From the NCBI RefSeq assembly GCF_007830615.1, contig NZ_VLLI01000001.1, positions 671,276 through 735,275 on the forward strand: a DNA stretch of 64,000 bases. The letters run 5' to 3'. Position numbers and translations under genes: made by a program. The notes beneath the pieces were generated by a model. That model saw only the letters and a list, made by a program, of their open reading frames with translations. It did not search any database and was not told where the DNA came from. The DNA comes from Mucilaginibacter frigoritolerans (GTDB taxonomy: Bacteria > Bacteroidota > Bacteroidia > Sphingobacteriales > Sphingobacteriaceae). Shown here in pieces: positions 52,320 to 62,319 of the stretch (position 1 is its first letter; every line of letters begins with the position of its first letter).

Positions 52320-54755
52320 ATGATAAAAAACTATTTGAGGAGTGCTTTAAGAAACATCAGGAAGCATCCGTTCATCTCATTTATAAACATATTCGGGTTA
52401 ACAGTAGGATTAACCTGTTGCCTGCTTATTTTGGCTTATGTTAAGAATGAGCGCAGTTATGATAAGTTTAATAAAAATGCCAAAGACATTTATAGGGTAA
52501 CCCGCATATTTTATTCAGGTAAAGGTGTTGAAAGTTTACATTTGAGCGCTGTAGCACCACCATTTGGCCCACTGCTAAAAAGTGCTTTTCCTGATATTGA
52601 AAAGATGACCCGTGTGCTGCAAAATGGCACTAGCGCATTGAAATACAAAGACAAGCTTTTTAATGAGAAGAATGGATTTCTAGCGGACGAGAACTTTTTC
52701 GATTTTTTTAGTGTCCCCATTGTCAAAGGCGATCAAAAAACAGCATTATCGGAGCCGTATAGCTTAATGATGACCGAAGCCACTGCGAAAAGATATTTTG
52801 GTGATGAAGACCCAATAAACAAAACTATTCAACTGGATAACAATAAACATGAGTTTAAAGTTACCGGTATTTATAAGGCATTTCCATCAAATTCGCATCT
52901 GCATCCTGATTTATTGTTATCATTCAGTACCTTAAAAGACAGCACGATTTATGGGGAGAAGCAGCTGGAAACCAATTTTGGTAATAATGCTTTTTATACC
53001 TACTTGCTTTTTCCTAAAAATTATAATGTCGGCAGGATAGAATCCCAGCTACCTTATTTTCTCGATAATTATGTGCATTTGCCAGGAATGCCAGGCAATG
53101 TGAAAACGCATCAGGCTACTAAACTAACCCTGCAAAAACTTACGGATATCCACCTTACCTCGCATTTGGATGATGAGATTGAAGAGAATGGTAATATCAC
53201 CAGGGTCTACATTTTTTCGGCTATTGCACTATTTATTTTATTGATAGCCTGTATTAATTACATGAACCTGTCTACAGCTCGCTCAACGTTAAGAGCAAAA
53301 GAAATAGGGATAAGAAAAGTAATTGGAGCACAACGTAAAGAAATTATAAGCCAGTTTTTAAGCGAATCGATATTAATTACATGGGTTGCATTGATCCTGG
53401 CTTTTGCTATCACCAGTTTAGTTCTACCGCTCATAAATAAATTGTCTAATCAGGTATTGTCAATTAACAGTTTGCTTCAATGGCCGGTTTTAATTCCAAT
53501 ATTATTGTTACCATTTGTAATTGGTTTAATAAGTGGTATTTACCCTGCCTTGTTTATGTCTTCATTTGCACCAGTAAAGGTTTTGAAGGGTGTTTTGAAG
53601 GTTGGTTCGGGAAACATATCTTTCAGAAAAGTTTTAGTGGTAGTTCAGTTTTCTATTTCTATCATATTAATTGTGGCTACTACAGTGGTGTATCAACAGC
53701 TTCAATACATCCAGGATAAAGATTTGGGTTTTAACAAGGACTTCATTTTAACAATGGATTATCCGAACACATTGACCAAACAATATGAATCATTTAAAAT
53801 TGACCTTGAAAAGAATATAGCAATAAAGAACGTTGGCCGCTCTTCCCGTATCCCTTCCGGACGTTTACTTGACGAACAGGGGGCATCTGTTTTGCAGGGA
53901 GGAGTGATGCAATCTGTTAAAGTTGACTTGAAATGCATTGCTGCTGATTATGGTTTTGTCCCAACCTATGGAATGCAAATGGCATCCGGACGCAATTTTT
54001 CAAAAGCATTTTCAACAGATACTAATAATTTTATTATTAATGAAGCAGCAGTTTTGGCCTTAGGTTGGCGCACATCTGAAAATGCAGTAGGAAAGGACAT
54101 TAAATATGGTAATGTACAAGGAAAGGTTATTGGAGTTGTAAAAGATTTTCATTTCGAATCGTTGCATCAACAAATTATCCCGCTGATTATGACATTGCCT
54201 TCACTAAATCAAATTAATTATGGTAAGCTATCGATAAAAATTGATGGAAATAATGTTAAATCTGCCATTGCAATAATAAACGATACCTGGCATAAATATC
54301 AACCCGAAGTGCCATTTGATTTTACTTTTTTGGATTCGAAATTTGCGCAATTATATTACAGTGAGCAGCAGCAGGGTAATTTGTTCACCATATTTTCATG
54401 CATAGCTATATTTATTGCCTGCCTTGGTTTATTTGGTCTGTCGGCATTTACTATAACACAACGGGTTAAAGAAATAGGTGTTCGTAAAGTATTGGGAGCC
54501 AGTGTGCCGCAAATAGTAGGTGAATTATCCAAAGACTTTTTAAAGCTTGTATTAATTGCAGCAATTATTGCTTTACCATTAGCCTGGTATGCTATGAACA
54601 AATGGCTGCTTGATTTTGCCTCACGTATCAACATAAGCTGGTGGGTATTGGCACTTGCCGGAGTTATTGCATTGATTATTGCCTTTGCAACTATTAGTTT
54701 TCAATCAATTAAAGCTGCTTTGGCAAACCCGGTAAAAAGTTTAAGAAGCGAATAA
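52320..54755 (+). CDS. Double-FtsX ABC permease P8 (MacB-like)
   Basis: 811 residues, 31 bases after P7 and cotranscribed with it. Coupling motifs GIRKVIGAQ (first) and GVRKVLGAS (second). The first membrane block is INYMNLSTARSTLRAKEIGI; the mid helix is FSISIILIVATTVVYQQLQY. Ends NPVKSLRSE. The second periplasmic domain contains a DLKCIAADYGFVPTYGMQMA stretch with a Cys, rare in this set. Substrate unknown. Confidence 0.93.
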   Translation: MIKNYLRSALRNIRKHPFISFINIFGLTVGLTCCLLILAYVKNERSYDKFNKNAKDIYRVTRIFYSGKGVESLHLSAVAPPFGPLLKSAFPDIEKMTRVLQNGTSALKYKDKLFNEKNGFLADENFFDFFSVPIVKGDQKTALSEPYSLMMTEATAKRYFGDEDPINKTIQLDNNKHEFKVTGIYKAFPSNSHLHPDLLLSFSTLKDSTIYGEKQLETNFGNNAFYTYLLFPKNYNVGRIESQLPYFLDNYVHLPGMPGNVKTHQATKLTLQKLTDIHLTSHLDDEIEENGNITRVYIFSAIALFILLIACINYMNLSTARSTLRAKEIGIRKVIGAQRKEIISQFLSESILITWVALILAFAITSLVLPLINKLSNQVLSINSLLQWPVLIPILLLPFVIGLISGIYPALFMSSFAPVKVLKGVLKVGSGNISFRKVLVVVQFSISIILIVATTVVYQQLQYIQDKDLGFNKDFILTMDYPNTLTKQYESFKIDLEKNIAIKNVGRSSRIPSGRLLDEQGASVLQGGVMQSVKVDLKCIAADYGFVPTYGMQMASGRNFSKAFSTDTNNFIINEAAVLALGWRTSENAVGKDIKYGNVQGKVIGVVKDFHFESLHQQIIPLIMTLPSLNQINYGKLSIKIDGNNVKSAIAIINDTWHKYQPEVPFDFTFLDSKFAQLYYSEQQQGNLFTIFSCIAIFIACLGLFGLSAFTITQRVKEIGVRKVLGASVPQIVGELSKDFLKLVLIAAIIALPLAWYAMNKWLLDFASRINISWWVLALAGVIALIIAFATISFQSIKAALANPVKSLRSE

Positions 54756-54785
54756 CTTATTTATATCTGATCGATATATAATAAC

Positions 54786-54824
54786 TGTATCGAAACCGAA
54801 CAATTAGTGTGTCACTTACGAACA
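54786..54824 (+). promoter_or_regulatory. Enhancer element C upstream of P9
   Basis: Third copy of the 39-bp element, the most diverged. Units start at 54786 (TGTATCGAAACCGAACA) and 54808 (TGTGTCACTTACGAACA), 22 bp apart. TGT and CGnAC positions are kept in both. It lies 54 bp upstream of promoter C. Confidence 0.75.
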
Positions 54825-54878
54825 TATTCGTAAATTAATTTTTTTTATAATTTATTGATTGTCAACTAAATATTAGTT

Positions 54879-54894
54879 TGGTATGCATTTGGAT
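54879..54894 (+). promoter_or_regulatory. Sigma-54-like promoter C
   Basis: TGGTATGCATTTGGAT: -24 half TGGTATG, -12 half TTGGAT. It is 40 bases upstream of the P9 ATG. The second G of TTGG falls where the G of the -12 GC is expected. Confidence 0.55.
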
Positions 54895-54918
54895 TTCTTA
54901 TAATAAGAAAATAACATT

Positions 54919-57339
54919 ATGATAAAGAATTACTTTAAAATCGCCTGGCGCAATATTATTCGCCATAAAATATATTCGGTTATCAATATAGCCGGACTAA
55001 CTGTAGGTATAGCCGCATGCCTGCTCATTTTTACAATTATAAGGTATGAGTTAAGTTTTGATATTTTTCAGCCCAATTATAAAAATATCTATCATATTGT
55101 TACTGAACAAAAGAGCGAAAGTGGTATTGATTATAATCCAGGGGTTGCCGTACCAGCCACTGAAGCATTGAGGCTGGAATTTCCGAAAGCAAAAGTAGCA
55201 TCAATAAATTCCAGCTATGGGAGTCAGATAACTGTAAACGATGGAAGTGACCTGAAATACAATGGTGGCAAAAAGTTTACTGAAAATATAGGAGTAGTTT
55301 TTATTGAACCTCAGTTTTTTGACATTTTCAGTTGGAAATGGTTGGCAGGTAATGCTGCTGTTTTGGCAAACCCTAACATGGTTGTTTTAGATAAAACTAC
55401 TGCTACAAAATACTTTGGCAACTGGACAAAGGCTGTGGGGAAATCCATTACAATGGACAATTTGGTCAATTTGAAAGTAGCGGGAATAATTGAGGATGCA
55501 CCCAGCAATAGCGATTTACCGTTTAAAGTTCTGATATCTCATATCACCTGGAAAAACTACGCGAGTGTATATAATTATTCAGAAGGTTGGGGGCTACTAA
55601 GTAGTAGTCACCAGATATTTATGCTTTTCCCTGACCATACCACTCAAAATGATATTGATAAACAGTTAAAAAGGGTAACCATTAAATATTATAAATCAGG
55701 ACTAAAAGATCACCTTATTATCTCACAACCATTATCAATAATGCATTTTGATACCAGGTTTGGTGATAATTTAGGAGATCATATCACTACTAATGCAACG
55801 CTGCGTACCTTATCATTTATTGCCATTCTGATTATTATAATGGCGTCCATCAATTTTATCAATTTGTCAACCGCACAATCTGTCGGACGGTCAAAAGAAG
55901 TAGGTATCCGTAAAGTATTGGGTAGCAGTAGGAAGCAATTAGCTATTCAGGTAATTGGTGAAACTGCGCTTATTGTAATAGGTGCTGTAATTTTGGCTAC
56001 CATAGTTGCCAAAATCAGCTTACCTTATTTAAAAAATATTGCCAGTGTACCTGATGATATAAGCCTGATAAATGGTGGTAGTATTATTTTTTTAACGCTT
56101 ACCACACTTGTTGTAATTATCCTGTCTGGTATTTACCCTGCGCTTATAGTTTCTGGTTTTAAACCGGTTTTGGCTCTTAAAAATAAAATTACTGCTGCAT
56201 CAATCGGTGGTATTTCATTACGTCGAACACTTGTAATAACGCAATTTGCCATATCCCAGCTATTAATTATTGGTACAATAGTAGCTGTTAATCAAATGGA
56301 TTTTGTAAACAAAGCCGATCTGGGTTTTAACAAAAATGCTGTACTGATGCTTCCCGGATATACCGATAGTATCAGTCTAAAAAAAATGCAATCGTTTAAA
56401 CAACAGCTATTGCAAAATCCAGCTGTACAGTCTGTCAGTTTTACTTCTGATGCACCATCATCTGATAATAACTCAGCCAGTAACTTTTATTTTAATCATT
56501 CGGAAAAGGAGATTGGTTTTTCAACATTTATGAAAATTGGGGACGCTGATTATTTTAAAACATTTGGCCTGCGTTTTACCGCAGGTACGGGATATGATGT
56601 TAGTGATACTATGCGCCAGGTAGTTGTAAACCAAACATTGCTGCGTAAACTCGGTATTCAGCATGACGATTATGCTGTTGGCAAAACCCTCAGAATGGGA
56701 ACTGGGGTATGGGCAACAATAACAGGGGTTGTTGAAGATTTTAAAACTAATTCATTGCGTGAAGCGGTAAAACCTATTATTATTTTCCCATCAAAAAAAT
56801 ATGAGTCGCTGGCTGCCGTCAAATTAAAATCTAATAATCTTGTAAAGACTGTTGCCGGTATTCAATCATTATGGGAAAACACTTATCCCGAATATGCTTA
56901 CAATGGATTTTTCCTTGATGAAAACATTGCAAAGTTTTATAAACAAGAAAATCAGATGGCCTTAGTTTACAAAATATTTGCCTTTATAGCCATTTTTATT
57001 TCCTGCCTTGGGCTGTACGGACTGGTATCATTTATGGCCATTCAAAGAACAAAAGAAGTAGGCGTTCGCAAGGTTTTGGGAGCTTCGGTAAGCAGTATTG
57101 TATACTTGTTTTCAAAAGAATTTATGGCATTAATTCTTATATCATGTTTAATTGCCATACCTGCAGCATATTATATAATGAATGGATGGCTGCAGCATTT
57201 TGCATACCGGGTTTCTTTAAACATTTGGGTTTTTGTAGCTGCTATTGCAGTATCTGTGGTAATAGCCTGGTTAACCGTTGGCTATAAAGCGATGAAAGCA
57301 GCTTTAGTTAACCCTGTGAAAAGCTTAAAAAGTGAGTGA
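54919..57339 (+). CDS. Double-FtsX ABC permease P9 (MacB-like)
   Basis: 806 residues, first gene of the third unit. Coupling motifs GIRKVLGSS (first) and GVRKVLGAS (second, within TKEVGVRK). It groups with P2 by its mid helix (FAISQLLIIGTIVAVNQMDF), by SSDAPSSDNN and by KEVG instead of KEIG in the second half. Ends NPVKSLKSE. The first periplasmic domain contains a long GVDYNP-like insertion (ESGIDYNPGVAVPATEALRL). It is followed by P10 after 70 bases. Confidence 0.93.
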   Translation: MIKNYFKIAWRNIIRHKIYSVINIAGLTVGIAACLLIFTIIRYELSFDIFQPNYKNIYHIVTEQKSESGIDYNPGVAVPATEALRLEFPKAKVASINSSYGSQITVNDGSDLKYNGGKKFTENIGVVFIEPQFFDIFSWKWLAGNAAVLANPNMVVLDKTTATKYFGNWTKAVGKSITMDNLVNLKVAGIIEDAPSNSDLPFKVLISHITWKNYASVYNYSEGWGLLSSSHQIFMLFPDHTTQNDIDKQLKRVTIKYYKSGLKDHLIISQPLSIMHFDTRFGDNLGDHITTNATLRTLSFIAILIIIMASINFINLSTAQSVGRSKEVGIRKVLGSSRKQLAIQVIGETALIVIGAVILATIVAKISLPYLKNIASVPDDISLINGGSIIFLTLTTLVVIILSGIYPALIVSGFKPVLALKNKITAASIGGISLRRTLVITQFAISQLLIIGTIVAVNQMDFVNKADLGFNKNAVLMLPGYTDSISLKKMQSFKQQLLQNPAVQSVSFTSDAPSSDNNSASNFYFNHSEKEIGFSTFMKIGDADYFKTFGLRFTAGTGYDVSDTMRQVVVNQTLLRKLGIQHDDYAVGKTLRMGTGVWATITGVVEDFKTNSLREAVKPIIIFPSKKYESLAAVKLKSNNLVKTVAGIQSLWENTYPEYAYNGFFLDENIAKFYKQENQMALVYKIFAFIAIFISCLGLYGLVSFMAIQRTKEVGVRKVLGASVSSIVYLFSKEFMALILISCLIAIPAAYYIMNGWLQHFAYRVSLNIWVFVAAIAVSVVIAWLTVGYKAMKAALVNPVKSLKSE

Positions 57340-57409
57340 GTTTAGTGATTGTGGGGGTATTAGTTGAGCTTATATAGTAGAAATCTATTAAATCAATAAA
57401 CTAATTGTC

Positions 57410-59776
57410 ATGATAAAGAATTACATCAAAACTGCTTTACGTAGCTTATTTAAAAACAGAGCATTCAGTTTTTTAAATATTGCAGGTTTGGCAATAGGTG
57501 TAGCTTGTGCGTCGCTCATATTTTTATGGGTGCAAGATGAGCTTAGCTATAATCACAACTTTGAGAAGCACAATAGTGTGTATACGATTTACGAAAATCA
57601 AACCTACGAGGGTAAGATCAGTACTTTTCATGCCACTCCAGGGCCAATGGCAAAAGTGTTAAAAGCAGAAATACCAGGCATAAAAACTGCAGCAAGGACC
57701 ACCGGAGGTGATGGTGATGAGCTTTTTGCCCTTGGTGATAAAATAATAACTGAAAAAGGGCGCTTTGCTGATCCCGAAATATTTTCAATCCTTAAACTGC
57801 CTTTTGTAAGCGGGAATGCTACAAATCCATTTCAGCAATTACATTCTGTTGTGATTAATGAAACAATGGCGAAAAAGTTTTTTGGTGATATAAACCCTAT
57901 CGGTAAAACATTAAAAGTAAATAATGAGCAGGAATATACGGTTACGGCGGTTTTTAAAAATCTCCCAAAAAACTCAAGCTTTCAGTTTCAATGGCTGGCG
58001 CCCATGGCCAACATTGACCATAAACAACCCTGGATGAATATTTGGGGAGCCAACTGGACCCGTACTTTTATTGAGTTGGAACCATCAGCAAATTTGACTT
58101 CCGTTAATCAGAAATTGCAACATTTTATTGCTGATAAAACAAAAAAGACTAACACCACCGTTTGTTTCCTTTTTGCAATGAACGATTGGAATCTTCGCGA
58201 TAATTTTGTTGATGGCAGGATGAGTGGGGGACGTATACAGTACGTAAATATATTTTCATTTATAGCGGTCATAATTTTATTAATTGCCTGCATCAACTTT
58301 ATGAATCTTTCAACTGCACGTTCCGAGCAAAGAGCTAAAGAAGTTGGGGTGCGTAAGGTTGTGGGGGCTGGTAAAGGTAAATTGATAGGTCAGTTTATCA
58401 GCGAGGCTGTAATTATGGCATTTATCGCAGTATTGGTTGCCATCGGGCTAATTTATGCAGCAATGCCGTCTTTTAATAACCTGGTTCAAAAAGATTTAGG
58501 TGTAGACATTGTTGCGCCTGCTCATCTAGCTTATTTGATAGGAATAGCCGTAATAACCGGTTTACTTGCTGGTAGTTACCCTGCATTCTATCTTTCATCT
58601 TTTAATCCGATAGCTGTTTTAAAAAATATAAAAATAAAATCAGCTTCAGGCACAGGCCTTATCCGGCAAAGTTTGGTAGTAATGCAGTTTTCTGTATCTA
58701 TTGTATTGATAATAGGAACCATTATTATCTACCAGCAAATTCAGCATATAAAGAGCAGGCAATTAGGCTTTAATAAAAGCAATCTGATTTACATCAATCT
58801 ACAAGGCAAACAAGTTGATCAATTCACCACTGTATATAATGACCTGAAGCAAACAGGTGTTGTTGCAGATGCCGCATTGAGTGATAATCCGGCTTTGCAA
58901 ATCGGTAGTAACACCGACAATTATTCGTGGGATGGAAAAGACCCTGTTAAAAATCCACTAATCTCCTGGCAAAATGTAAGTCCGCAGTTTTTATCAACTA
59001 TGGATATGAAGCTTTTAGCCGGAAGAGATTTTTATAATGAAGCTGCTTTAGATAGTAACAACGTAATTATTAACGAAGCTTTTGCAAAGCAAATGGGTAA
59101 AGAGGGACGAATTGGGGGGATTATAAGAGATGGCAGCAAAAAAGCATTAGCCATAACAGGTATTGTTAAAGATTTTCTTTACAACGATATGTATGCAAGT
59201 GCTGCTCCGCTTTTACTTTATTGCCATCCCGCCGGTACTAGTGTTTTAAGCATACGTTTTAAAAATGGAACTAACTTACAGGATGCTCTTATAAAAACAG
59301 GAGCTGTTATAAAAGCTGATAGCCCTGGATATTCATTCGAATATCAATTTATTGATGATGATTTTAATCAGCTATTTAAAACGGAAACATTAACAGCGAT
59401 GCTAGCAGGCGTATTTGCTTCCTTAGCCATATTTATTTCGTGTTTGGGTTTATTTGGCCTTGCAGCATACACGGCCGAACGTAGAATCAAAGAAATTGGC
59501 ATACGTAAAGTTCTCGGTGCTTCTGTATCTGGTTTGGCCGGTTTATTATCAAAAGACTTTTTGAAACTTGTAGGCCTGTCATGCATTATCGCTTTTCCTG
59601 TTGCCTGGTTTTTTATTAACAATTGGTTGCAAAGTTACCAATATAGGGTAACCATTAATTGGTGGGTATTTATAATATCGGGTGTTTTAGCTATGGCGAT
59701 TGCTTTAACTACGGTAAGTTTTCAAGCTATTAAAGCAGCCTTAATGAACCCGGTTAGAAGTTTACGCAGCGAGTAA
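57410..59776 (+). CDS. Double-FtsX ABC permease P10 (MacB-like)
   Basis: 788 residues. Coupling motifs GVRKVVGAG (first) and GIRKVLGAS (second). The first-half block is INFMNLSTARSEQRAKEVGV, close to that of P5. The mid helix reads FSVSIVLIIGTIIIYQQIQH. Ends NPVRSLRSE. The first periplasmic domain is slightly shorter and has a Trp-rich stretch (QPWMNIWGANWTRTFIELEP) that P11 also shows (TNWGGNWLNTYLELAP). P10 and P11 may therefore handle related cargo. Same unit as P9. Confidence 0.93.
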   Translation: MIKNYIKTALRSLFKNRAFSFLNIAGLAIGVACASLIFLWVQDELSYNHNFEKHNSVYTIYENQTYEGKISTFHATPGPMAKVLKAEIPGIKTAARTTGGDGDELFALGDKIITEKGRFADPEIFSILKLPFVSGNATNPFQQLHSVVINETMAKKFFGDINPIGKTLKVNNEQEYTVTAVFKNLPKNSSFQFQWLAPMANIDHKQPWMNIWGANWTRTFIELEPSANLTSVNQKLQHFIADKTKKTNTTVCFLFAMNDWNLRDNFVDGRMSGGRIQYVNIFSFIAVIILLIACINFMNLSTARSEQRAKEVGVRKVVGAGKGKLIGQFISEAVIMAFIAVLVAIGLIYAAMPSFNNLVQKDLGVDIVAPAHLAYLIGIAVITGLLAGSYPAFYLSSFNPIAVLKNIKIKSASGTGLIRQSLVVMQFSVSIVLIIGTIIIYQQIQHIKSRQLGFNKSNLIYINLQGKQVDQFTTVYNDLKQTGVVADAALSDNPALQIGSNTDNYSWDGKDPVKNPLISWQNVSPQFLSTMDMKLLAGRDFYNEAALDSNNVIINEAFAKQMGKEGRIGGIIRDGSKKALAITGIVKDFLYNDMYASAAPLLLYCHPAGTSVLSIRFKNGTNLQDALIKTGAVIKADSPGYSFEYQFIDDDFNQLFKTETLTAMLAGVFASLAIFISCLGLFGLAAYTAERRIKEIGIRKVLGASVSGLAGLLSKDFLKLVGLSCIIAFPVAWFFINNWLQSYQYRVTINWWVFIISGVLAMAIALTTVSFQAIKAALMNPVRSLRSE

Positions 59777-59822
59777 TAATAAATTGATAGTATTAAGCGC
59801 AAATAACTCAATTACCTGAAAA

Positions 59823-62222
59823 ATGATTAAAAACTATTTAAAAATTGCCTGGCGTAACATTTGGAAAAACAAGGTTTTTTCGGCAATTAATATCATTGGT
59901 TTATCCGTAGGGATGGCAGCCTGTATTGTTATTATGCTGTTTGTGTCATATGAAAAAAGCTTCGATAATTTCCATACGAAAAATATCTATCGTTTAAATG
60001 AGGTGCAGACGGTTGGCAGCCAGGGAACCACACAAAAGGTAGCACTATCCATGTTCCCAATGGGAGCAACATTAAAACAAGAATTTCCTGAGATAAAAAA
60101 CTTTACACGAATACATTGGGGCGAGAAATATCAACTAACTCTTGAAAAGAAGAAAATATTCCTGCCGCAGATATTTTTTGTTGATTCCACTTTCCTCAGA
60201 ATGTTTGATTTTAAGGTAATTCGTGGTGATAGAGAAACAGCATTGTTAAAGCCACATACTGCGATGCTTACTGAGGAAACTGCTAAGAAGCTATTTGGTG
60301 ATGCTGACCCAATCGGTAAGACCATAACTCATTATGGCGATGATACTACTTCTTTTATAGTTACCGGTATTATGGCTAATGTGCCTAAAAACTCGCAGCT
60401 GCAATTTGACGCATTGTTTTCCTTTAGCAGTGTGTACAAGCCGTGGATGTTTACCAATTGGGGTGGTAATTGGTTAAATACTTACCTGGAACTTGCCCCA
60501 GGCACAAATCCTACATTACTGGATAAAAAATTCCCTGCCTACCTGAAAAAATATTTGAAGGGTGATGGCTGGAAATTTTTACAACTATTTGTTTTGCCAC
60601 TGAAGGACATACATGCTAATTCAGCTGATATCGGACTTGATTATATTAATTATCAAAAATTTGATAAAAAATCAACCAACTTATTTGCCATTATTGCACT
60701 TATAGTGCTGATAATTGCCTGTGTTAATTTTGTTAATCTTTCCACTGCCAGATCGGCTGAAAGAGCCAAAGAAGTAGGCATCAGAAAGTCTATTGGGGCA
60801 TATCGGTTTCAGTTAGCCATTCAGTTTATTGGTGAAACTATTCTGATTGCTTTTATGGCATTAATAATCGCTATTGCCTTGGTTGAACTGGCAATTCCTT
60901 ACATAAACAATCTGAGCGAAAGAGATATCTCGTTTAATATATTCAATAGTGTTTATCCTTTATTAATTGTTTTGGGCGGCACTGTTGTTATTGGTCTATT
61001 ATCTGGCATTTATCCTGCTCTCTATTTATCATCATTCAATCCTGTTAGGGTTTTAAAGGGATCAATAAAGGTAGGTAAAGACAAAGGGTCACTTAGAAAT
61101 ATTCTGGTTATTACACAATTTTCAAGTGCCATTTTTCTGATGATAGCGACTGTTTTTGTATTAAAGCAGTTAAATTTTATGCAAAAACAGGATCCTGGTT
61201 ACAATCGCGATCAAATTGTTAATATACCTCTGGATGGTGTCACCACCAAAAAATACGATCTATTTAAAAAAGAATTATCAGGCAGTACTTTGATAGCAGG
61301 GGTTACGGCATCACAGGATATTTTGGGAAGCCATCTGGATCAAACAGGAGTAACATTCAGGCCAGCTAACGGTCCGAAAGAAGACCTCGGCACAACGCTG
61401 TTAGTCGTGGATACCAATTATCTCGATTTGTATAAAATCAAATTGGTTGCCGGTAAAGACTTCTCGGGCGATAAAATGCCGGACGGCAGTCAGTTTATTG
61501 TTAATGAAGCATTGGCTAAAGAACTATTAAAAGATCATCCTAAAGCGCCACTATCATCATTGGTGGGACAGCGATTTGGATTTGATTCATTGGGTACTAT
61601 CACTGGTGTGGCAAAAAACTTCAATTTTAACTCATTACAATATAAAATAGAACCCATGTTTATGGTGAGCGCTAGGCATTGGGGATTTAGGAATATATCT
61701 GTTAAAATAAATGGCAGTAATACTGCAGCGGCACTTGCCCTCATTAAATCTAAATGGGATAGTATTTACCCTGATTATCCTTTTGAGTACCAGTTTTTGG
61801 ATGACCATTTTAATGAAGTTTATAAAGCAGATAACCAGGTAAGCAAAATTGTAGGCATCCTCGCCGGCTTGGCCATTTTTATATCCTGTTTAGGCTTATT
61901 TGGTTTGGCATCCCATTCTGCCGAAAGAAGAGTAAAAGAAATAGGTGTACGAAAGGTATTAGGTGCCTCAGTTCAAAATATAACTTTACTGCTATCGGGT
62001 AATTTTCTCAAACTGGTGCTGTTCGCTAATTTGATAGCATGGCCCATCGCCTGGTTTTCAGTGTACAAATGGCTCCAGGACTTTGCCTATCATATTAATG
62101 TTCAGTGGTGGATATTCATTGTATCTGGTATTGTATCCATATTGATAGCCTTTTTTACGGTCAGCTTTCAATCCATTAAGGCAGCAATTACTAACCCCGT
62201 TGAGAGTTTAAGGAGTGAATGA
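59823..62222 (+). CDS. Double-FtsX ABC permease P11 (MacB-like)
   Basis: 799 residues, 46 bases after P10, last permease of the array. Coupling motifs GIRKSIGAY (first, diverged) and GVRKVLGAS (second). The first-half block is VNFVNLSTARSAERAKEVGI. The mid helix is FSSAIFLMIATVFVLKQLNF. Ends NPVESLRSE. The Trp-rich periplasmic stretch TNWGGNWLNTYLELAP parallels P10. The transcript is followed by a 12-bp inverted repeat that may end the unit. Confidence 0.93.
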   Translation: MIKNYLKIAWRNIWKNKVFSAINIIGLSVGMAACIVIMLFVSYEKSFDNFHTKNIYRLNEVQTVGSQGTTQKVALSMFPMGATLKQEFPEIKNFTRIHWGEKYQLTLEKKKIFLPQIFFVDSTFLRMFDFKVIRGDRETALLKPHTAMLTEETAKKLFGDADPIGKTITHYGDDTTSFIVTGIMANVPKNSQLQFDALFSFSSVYKPWMFTNWGGNWLNTYLELAPGTNPTLLDKKFPAYLKKYLKGDGWKFLQLFVLPLKDIHANSADIGLDYINYQKFDKKSTNLFAIIALIVLIIACVNFVNLSTARSAERAKEVGIRKSIGAYRFQLAIQFIGETILIAFMALIIAIALVELAIPYINNLSERDISFNIFNSVYPLLIVLGGTVVIGLLSGIYPALYLSSFNPVRVLKGSIKVGKDKGSLRNILVITQFSSAIFLMIATVFVLKQLNFMQKQDPGYNRDQIVNIPLDGVTTKKYDLFKKELSGSTLIAGVTASQDILGSHLDQTGVTFRPANGPKEDLGTTLLVVDTNYLDLYKIKLVAGKDFSGDKMPDGSQFIVNEALAKELLKDHPKAPLSSLVGQRFGFDSLGTITGVAKNFNFNSLQYKIEPMFMVSARHWGFRNISVKINGSNTAAALALIKSKWDSIYPDYPFEYQFLDDHFNEVYKADNQVSKIVGILAGLAIFISCLGLFGLASHSAERRVKEIGVRKVLGASVQNITLLLSGNFLKLVLFANLIAWPIAWFSVYKWLQDFAYHINVQWWIFIVSGIVSILIAFFTVSFQSIKAAITNPVESLRSE

Positions 62223-62230
62223 TAGTAATT

Positions 62231-62291
62231 AGAGATTAGTTGGCTAGCGATTAGGTGTAGTATATTCTATATCTGTATTCAACTAATCTCT
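62231..62291. repeat. 12-bp perfect inverted repeat after P11
   Basis: AGAGATTAGTTG (62231-62242) and CAACTAATCTCT (62280-62291) are perfect complements with a 37-base loop. It lies 8 bases after the P11 stop. There is no T-run, so it may be a 3'-end-stabilising or processing structure. Its design (perfect arms, loop of about 36 bases) recalls the repeat at 33651-33704. Confidence 0.6.
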
Positions 62292-62319
62292 ATATTCCAG
62301 TCTCAGGTTACTAATCAAT

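Noticed and set aside
33651..62291. Inverted repeats at 33651-33704 and 62231-62291 as ends of a mobile element carrying the array
   Set aside because: Arms differ in sequence, each is a complete local hairpin, and no transposase or target duplication is present.
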